This document shows, one piece after another, positions 60,426-64,000 of a stretch of DNA of 64,000 nucleotides. How positions within the stretch are numbered: position 1 is the stretch's first letter; the number at the start of each line of letters is the position of its first letter. Below the pieces are notes generated by a model. That model made no database searches. It was not told the origin of the DNA and worked only from the letters and a program-made list of their open reading frames with translations. The DNA is from Hyalangium versicolor (GTDB lineage Bacteria > Myxococcota > Myxococcia > Myxococcales > Myxococcaceae): the NCBI RefSeq assembly GCF_020103695.1, contig NZ_JAHXBF010000002.1, forward strand, positions 682,001 to 746,000. The letters are read 5' to 3'. A program made the translations under genes and the position numbers.

Positions 60426-61399
60426 GAGAGCACCTGACGGAGAGGAACAGGCATGGCACAGCCAATCAACGCCACCAGGCACAGGGCGCAGATCCACTTG
60501 CGCCCGCGGCTCAGCGGCACCTCCGGCTCTACCACCTCGGGATGCCCGAAGCCCACCACCTTGCTCGTCACCACCAGCCACACGCCCCACGAGGCCGTGG
60601 CGAACAGCGTCAGCATCAACAGCACCAACGCCACGCTCTTGCCCACCCACCGCGCGCGCGGCCCGAACATCGCGAAGGCCAGGTGCCCACCGTCCAGCTG
60701 TCCCACCGGCAGCAGGTTCAGCAGCGTGACGAGCAGACCGAACCACCCGGCGATCACCACCGGGTGCACCAGCACGTCCTTGCCCTCGGGCAGAGGCCCC
60801 ACCGTCAGCCTCGTGAGCCCCTGCATCAGCAGGCTGTCTCCAAAGATGAGCTGCATCTGCCCGGTGAAGCCCTGCTCCGGCGCGGGCGTGGCGTGGGTCA
60901 GCTTCGCCATGACCCACGTGAACAACTCGCGCAGCAGCACCCAGAGTGAGTTCTCTCCCGGAAAAGCCGACTGCACCGCCGGTGCGTCCACCACCCGCGA
61001 ATGGCTCAGCCCCCAGAAGAGGATGGGCAGCGCCACCACCAGCCCCGCCAACGGCCCCGCCGCGCCAATATCCACCAGCGCGTTCCGGTTCGGGATCCGC
61101 CCGCGGATCCGGATCACCGCCCCCAGCGTCCCCACTCCCACGTAGGGCAACGGGATGAAGTACGGCAATGTCGTATCCACTCCATGGATGCGCGCGAGCA
61201 CGTAGTGCCCCATCTCGTGCGAGCCGAGAATGGCCATCAATGTGAGGCTGAAGGCGAGCGACTCCACCCGCAGCTGCTGTAGATCCTCGCTGCCCCCGAA
61301 GGACCAGGAGTACGCGCTATAGGTGGTGAGCACCGTCAGCGCGAACAACAGCAGGTGCAACCAGAGCCGCGAAGCGGGACGGGCGGTAACAGTCTCCAT
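60422..61399 (-). CDS. Site-2 protease family (M50) intramembrane metallopeptidase
   Basis: This 325-residue polytopic peptidase has the zinc-binding helix GSHEMGHYVLA (HExxH, about 60-70) and the second active-site segment NLLPVGQLDGGH (NxxPxxxLDGxH, about 238-249) of S2P-type peptidases. About six membrane helices flank them, and no PDZ domain is visible, so it resembles the compact bacterial group. It would cleave membrane-embedded segments of regulators, releasing them. As the first gene of the operon with the RegB/RegA pair it may act in the same signal pathway, but the substrate is unknown. Confidence 0.88.
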   Translation of the reverse strand: METVTARPASRLWLHLLLFALTVLTTYSAYSWSFGGSEDLQQLRVESLAFSLTLMAILGSHEMGHYVLARIHGVDTTLPYFIPLPYVGVGTLGAVIRIRGRIPNRNALVDIGAAGPLAGLVVALPILFWGLSHSRVVDAPAVQSAFPGENSLWVLLRELFTWVMAKLTHATPAPEQGFTGQMQLIFGDSLLMQGLTRLTVGPLPEGKDVLVHPVVIAGWFGLLVTLLNLLPVGQLDGGHLAFAMFGPRARWVGKSVALVLLMLTLFATASWGVWLVVTSKVVGFGHPEVVEPEVPLSRGRKWICALCLVALIGCAMPVPLRQVLS

Positions 61400-61490
61400 G
61401 AGGTGCTGTTGATCTGGCTACCAAGGCCCCCCTTCCTTTGCAACGCAAGGACCGGAGCCGGGAAAAGGGGGATTCTGCCCTGAACTGATC

Positions 61491-61518
61491 TTGACTCTGA
61501 GCCTGAACCTGCTACGAA
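61491..61518 (+). promoter_or_regulatory. Candidate promoter of the lipoprotein at 61617
   Basis: TTGACT (61491-61496) and TACGAA (61513-61518) are 16 bp apart, a good sigma-70-type match with a leader of about 90 nt. The 217-bp divergent region also serves the peptidase operon. Confidence 0.45.
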
Positions 61519-61616
61519 CCGCGCGCGCTTGAGGGGCGATGACTCAAGGGGGGGCTCGATTGGTTGATCCCTCTCTCCACTTCCTCACAAGCCAACTCTC
61601 TGGGAGGGAAATACAA

Positions 61617-61967
61617 ATGAAGAAGGCCATTCTGTCCGCCGTTGCCGCGATGAGCCTCGTGGCTTGCACCAGCGTCGAGAGCGCCGTCGTTTCTGGCGCC
61701 GAGATTTCCGCCAACGGTGGCGAGGCCGTCGCCGTGGTCCAGGCCAACGCCCTGGGCCTGACCGCCATCTTCCACATCGTCGACCTGGTCCAGAGCGACC
61801 TCGACACCGTGGTGAACAAGCTCCTGGTTGCCGAGGCCAAGGCCATGGGCGCCTCCAAGGTGGACCTGAAGGGCGCTGGCACCACCCCCCGTCACGGCAT
61901 CTACGCCCTGTTCGGCGGCATCATCGGCGTGACCAGCTCCTCCGCGTTCGGCGTCGCCGTCAAGTAA
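61617..61967 (+). CDS. Small lipoprotein, TRL-like
   Basis: This 116-residue lipoprotein has signal MKKAILSAVAAMSLVAC and a mature part with alternating hydrophobic and charged blocks (ANALGLTAIFHIVDLVQSDL, KLLVAEAKAMGASKVDLKG) and a glycine-rich C-terminus with IYALFGGIIGVTSSSAFGVAVK. It loosely resembles small TRL-type lipoproteins. It has a strong promoter candidate, an excellent ribosome site (GGGAGGGAA before ATG) and its own terminator, suggesting high, independent expression. The function is unknown. Confidence 0.75.
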   Translation: MKKAILSAVAAMSLVACTSVESAVVSGAEISANGGEAVAVVQANALGLTAIFHIVDLVQSDLDTVVNKLLVAEAKAMGASKVDLKGAGTTPRHGIYALFGGIIGVTSSSAFGVAVK

Positions 61968-61991
61968 GCCCCGCGAAGTTGCTGTCTCTTG

Positions 61992-62027
61992 GAAGGCCCC
62001 CTGGCAACAGCGGGGCCTTCTTTCGTT
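61992..62027 (+). terminator. Rho-independent terminator after the small lipoprotein
   Basis: GAAGGCCCC (61992-62000) and GGGGCCTTC (62012-62020) form a 9-bp stem with an 11-nt loop, followed by TTTCGTTT. It is the clearest intrinsic terminator in the window. Confidence 0.75.
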
Positions 62028-62054
62028 TCCACCCCTGCTGTCTCCGGCCTCCCC

Positions 62055-62834
62055 ATGCGCGCCTGTGTCCTGTCCCTCGCCCTCCTCACCCTCGTGGGCT
62101 GCAGCAAGCAGTCCGAGGAGACCGCGCTGCTGGCCGAGGTGAAGCGGCGCCTGTCCGAGCGCGACGCGCGGCTGACCAGCTACCGGCTCGAGGGCAGCAT
62201 TCGCGAGGAGGGCTCGGAGCCGGTGGCCATCACCTTCGCCTATCGCGCACCGCAGAAGATGCGCGGCTCGCTGGGCGCTCCCATCTCCCGCACCTTCTCG
62301 TGGGACGGCGAGCGCCTCTTCGAGCTCAGCGACACGGAGAAGCGCCTCACCACCTTCCAGAACGAGCTGACGCCGGAGCAGCGCGCGGGCTTCCTCACGG
62401 AGACGTTCTCGCCCTTCACCCCCGAAGGCTTCCGTCCCCCCCTGCTGCCGTCGGACCTGCACGTGAAGAAGAGCTCGAACGCGCGCGCCCCCGAGGCCGT
62501 GGAGCTCACCGCGAAGGTGAACGAGCCCGGCGCCGGGAGCGTGGAGCTGGCGTACACGCTGCGCTGGCCCTCGCTGGACTTCCTGGGCAAGCAGACGCGC
62601 CTGGGGGATGGCACCATCGTCGAGGTTCGCGTCGAGGAGGAGCACTGCGAGAAGGCGATCGAGCTCTGCGTCCCCCAGAAGCTCACGCGCTGGAACAACG
62701 GCGCCAGGTTTGGCGAGACGACACTCTCCACCGTGGAGCTCAACCCGACGCTGCCCAATGACACCTTCACCCTCGTGGCTCCCGAGGGTTACACCGTGCA
62801 GACGAAGACACTGACGAACGCCGCCGGGAAGTAG
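62055..62834 (+). CDS. LolA/LolB-like outer membrane lipoprotein
   Basis: This 259-residue lipoprotein has signal MRACVLSLALLTLVGC. The mature part begins with helices (LLAEVKRRLSERDARLTSYR) and continues with long beta strands (LEGSIREEGSEPVAITFAYR, KMRGSLGAPISRTFSWDGER) resembling the open half-barrel of LolA/LolB-type proteins that carry or sense lipoproteins or lipids. Motifs are not decisive, so this is a fold-level call. The ATG at 62055 lies 27 bp after the terminator. Confidence 0.65.
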   Translation: MRACVLSLALLTLVGCSKQSEETALLAEVKRRLSERDARLTSYRLEGSIREEGSEPVAITFAYRAPQKMRGSLGAPISRTFSWDGERLFELSDTEKRLTTFQNELTPEQRAGFLTETFSPFTPEGFRPPLLPSDLHVKKSSNARAPEAVELTAKVNEPGAGSVELAYTLRWPSLDFLGKQTRLGDGTIVEVRVEEEHCEKAIELCVPQKLTRWNNGARFGETTLSTVELNPTLPNDTFTLVAPEGYTVQTKTLTNAAGK

Positions 62835-62892
62835 CGCTGCGCCTTGCCCCCCGGCCGCACCGTTCCCACCTTCCGGAGCGGAGGTACGGGGA

Positions 62893-63609
62893 ATGGTGCA
62901 GAACGTCATCTTCGACGTGGATGGCACGCTGGTCGACTCGGTGGACGAGCATGCCGAGGCCTGGCGCCGAGCCTTCCTGGAGTTCGGCCGGGACGTGCCC
63001 TTCGCGCACGTGCGGAGCCAGATTGGAAAGGGCGCTGATCAGCTCATCCCCGTCTTCTTCAATGACGAGGAGCTGGCGCAGTTCGGCAAGGAGCTGGAGG
63101 AGTACCGCACCCAGCTCTTCCTCAAGGACTTCCTGCCGAAGATCCGCCCCTTCCCGAAGGTGCGCGAGCTCTTCCAGCGCCTGAAGAAGGAGGGGCGGCA
63201 CGTGGCCCTGGCCTCCAGCGCCAAGAAGGAGGAGCTCGAGCACTACGTGAAGCTGTGCCGCATCCACGGCCTGTTCGAGGAGGCCACCAGCAAGGACGAG
63301 GTGGACAAGAGCAAGCCCCACCCGGACATCTTCGAGGCCGCCCTGAAGCGGCTGGGCAATCCAGACGTGGCCACCACCGTCGTCGTGGGAGACACGCCAT
63401 ATGACGCGCTGGCCGCAGGCAAGCTGAGCATTCCCACGGTGGGCGTGCTGTGTGGAGGCTTCCCGGAGGATGACCTGCGCGCCGCGGGCTGCCGGGTGTT
63501 GATGAAGGATCCGGCGGAGCTGCTCGCTCGCTTCGAGGCGTCTCCGCGCAACTGGCCCTGGGGCGAGGCGGGGATGCCCGCGGCGCCCGAGGACGAAGAG
63601 TCTCGCTGA
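62893..63609 (+). CDS. HAD-superfamily phosphatase (phosphoglycolate phosphatase-like)
   Basis: This 238-residue hydrolase has HAD motif [12 protein letters not shown] (about 6-16), a helical cap, motif II in LASSAKK, motif [12 protein letters not shown] and motif [13 protein letters not shown]. The cap type and length resemble phosphoglycolate phosphatase and beta-phosphoglucomutase relatives; substrate not deducible. A strong ribosome site (GAGGTACGGGGA before ATG) precedes it. The lipid kinase follows 22 bp later. Confidence 0.88.
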   Translation: MVQNVIFDVDGTLVDSVDEHAEAWRRAFLEFGRDVPFAHVRSQIGKGADQLIPVFFNDEELAQFGKELEEYRTQLFLKDFLPKIRPFPKVRELFQRLKKEGRHVALASSAKKEELEHYVKLCRIHGLFEEATSKDEVDKSKPHPDIFEAALKRLGNPDVATTVVVGDTPYDALAAGKLSIPTVGVLCGGFPEDDLRAAGCRVLMKDPAELLARFEASPRNWPWGEAGMPAAPEDEESR

Positions 63610-63631
63610 AGCATTTCGCAAGGAGGATCCA

Positions 63632-64000
63632 CTGGAAACAGCACTCATCGCGCCGCCGAAGCGCCGCTCCCTCGAGGACGGGCCCGCGGTGCTGGTGGTC
63701 AATACGAAGTCCCGCTCGGGCCGGGAGGCCTTCGAGGCGGCCCGGGAGGCGCTCGCCGCGCGCGGCGTTCCGCTGCTGGGCAGCCATGCGCTCTCGAGCC
63801 CCGACTGGATGCCCCGGCTGCTGATCGAGGCCGTGGAGCACGGCGTGCGGCGCATCCTCGTGGGCGGAGGAGACGGCACGGTGAGCAACGCCGTGTCCCA
63901 CCTGCTCGGCCGGGACGTGACGCTGGGCGTGCTGCCCCTGGGGACGGGCAATGACTTCGCACGCTCCCTGGGTATCCCCGCCGACCTGGAGGCCGCCTGT
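63632..64000 (+). CDS. Diacylglycerol/lipid kinase (YegS/BmrU type), truncated by window edge; apparent CTG start
   Basis: The frame encodes [12 protein letters not shown], the glycine-rich loop [11 protein letters not shown] and [14 protein letters not shown], the ATP-binding signature of diacylglycerol-type lipid kinases. The C-terminal half is outside the window. No ATG, GTG or TTG lies upstream of the first strand in frame. CTG at 63632 follows AGGAGG by 5 nt and matches the expected N-terminus; the next candidate, GTG at 63689, would remove the start of the conserved first strand. The HAD phosphatase gene is 22 bp upstream. Confidence 0.75.
   Translation, partial: METALIAPPKRRSLEDGPAVLVVNTKSRSGREAFEAAREALAARGVPLLGSHALSSPDWMPRLLIEAVEHGVRRILVGGGDGTVSNAVSHLLGRDVTLGVLPLGTGNDFARSLGIPADLEAAC

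Overview
The window is high-GC bacterial DNA that looks myxobacterial (Myxococcota, suborder Cystobacterineae; an Archangium, Cystobacter, Stigmatella or Hyalangium-like genome). The reasons are the many two-component and Ser/Thr kinase genes, two tandem giant Ser/Thr kinase-ATPase-histidine kinase fusions, a secreted protease with a MYXO-CTERM-like tail, an MglA-family GTPase, PilT paralogues, a dif-type chemosensory operon, and many small lipoproteins. I see no rRNA, tRNA, CRISPR array, transposon or prophage.

Layout. 1-4.0 kb: a branched-chain amino acid ABC importer (livK-livH-livM-livG, livG cut by the window edge). 4.1-17.7 kb: a small membrane protein, a PRC-barrel protein, a Ser/Thr kinase and two tandem trifunctional kinases of about 1,765 residues. 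17.9-21.2 kb: dnaK, grpE and a protein with a histone-H1-like tail. 21.5-31 kb: accessory genes, namely a nuclease-like lipoprotein, a DJ-1 protein divergent from a GlxA-type regulator, larC, two divergent six-cysteine lipoproteins, galE and a small oxidoreductase. 31.1-38.0 kb: a 2,301-residue subtilisin-family protease with a seven-fold Ig-like repeat. 38.2-47.2 kb: larB, then a leftward cluster of CheC, CheA, CheY, CheW and a chemoreceptor (dif-like), ThiL, a PocR-type histidine kinase and an MglA-like GTPase. 47.4-52.4 kb: an acetyltransferase, a helical protein and two PilT-like ATPases. 52.5-56.4 kb: a DinG helicase and, divergent from it, a three-gene lipoprotein cassette led by a predicted JAMM metallopeptidase. 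56.4-61.4 kb: a tight five-gene operon (site-2 protease, zinc-ribbon membrane protein, RegB/RegA-type pair, propeller lipoprotein). 61.6-64 kb: two lipoproteins, a HAD phosphatase and a lipid kinase cut by the right edge.

How the genes may work together. DnaK/GrpE (possible sglK/grpS orthologues), the dif-type cluster, the MglA-like GTPase and the PilT paralogues belong to families that in Myxococcus xanthus act in exopolysaccharide production and social motility, so much of 18-52 kb may be a motility and surface-polysaccharide neighbourhood. The least explained parts are the JAMM lipoprotein cassette, the six-cysteine lipoprotein pair with a sigma-54-type promoter, the conserved-looking but ungrouped RegBA/site-2-protease operon, and the recombining giant kinases.
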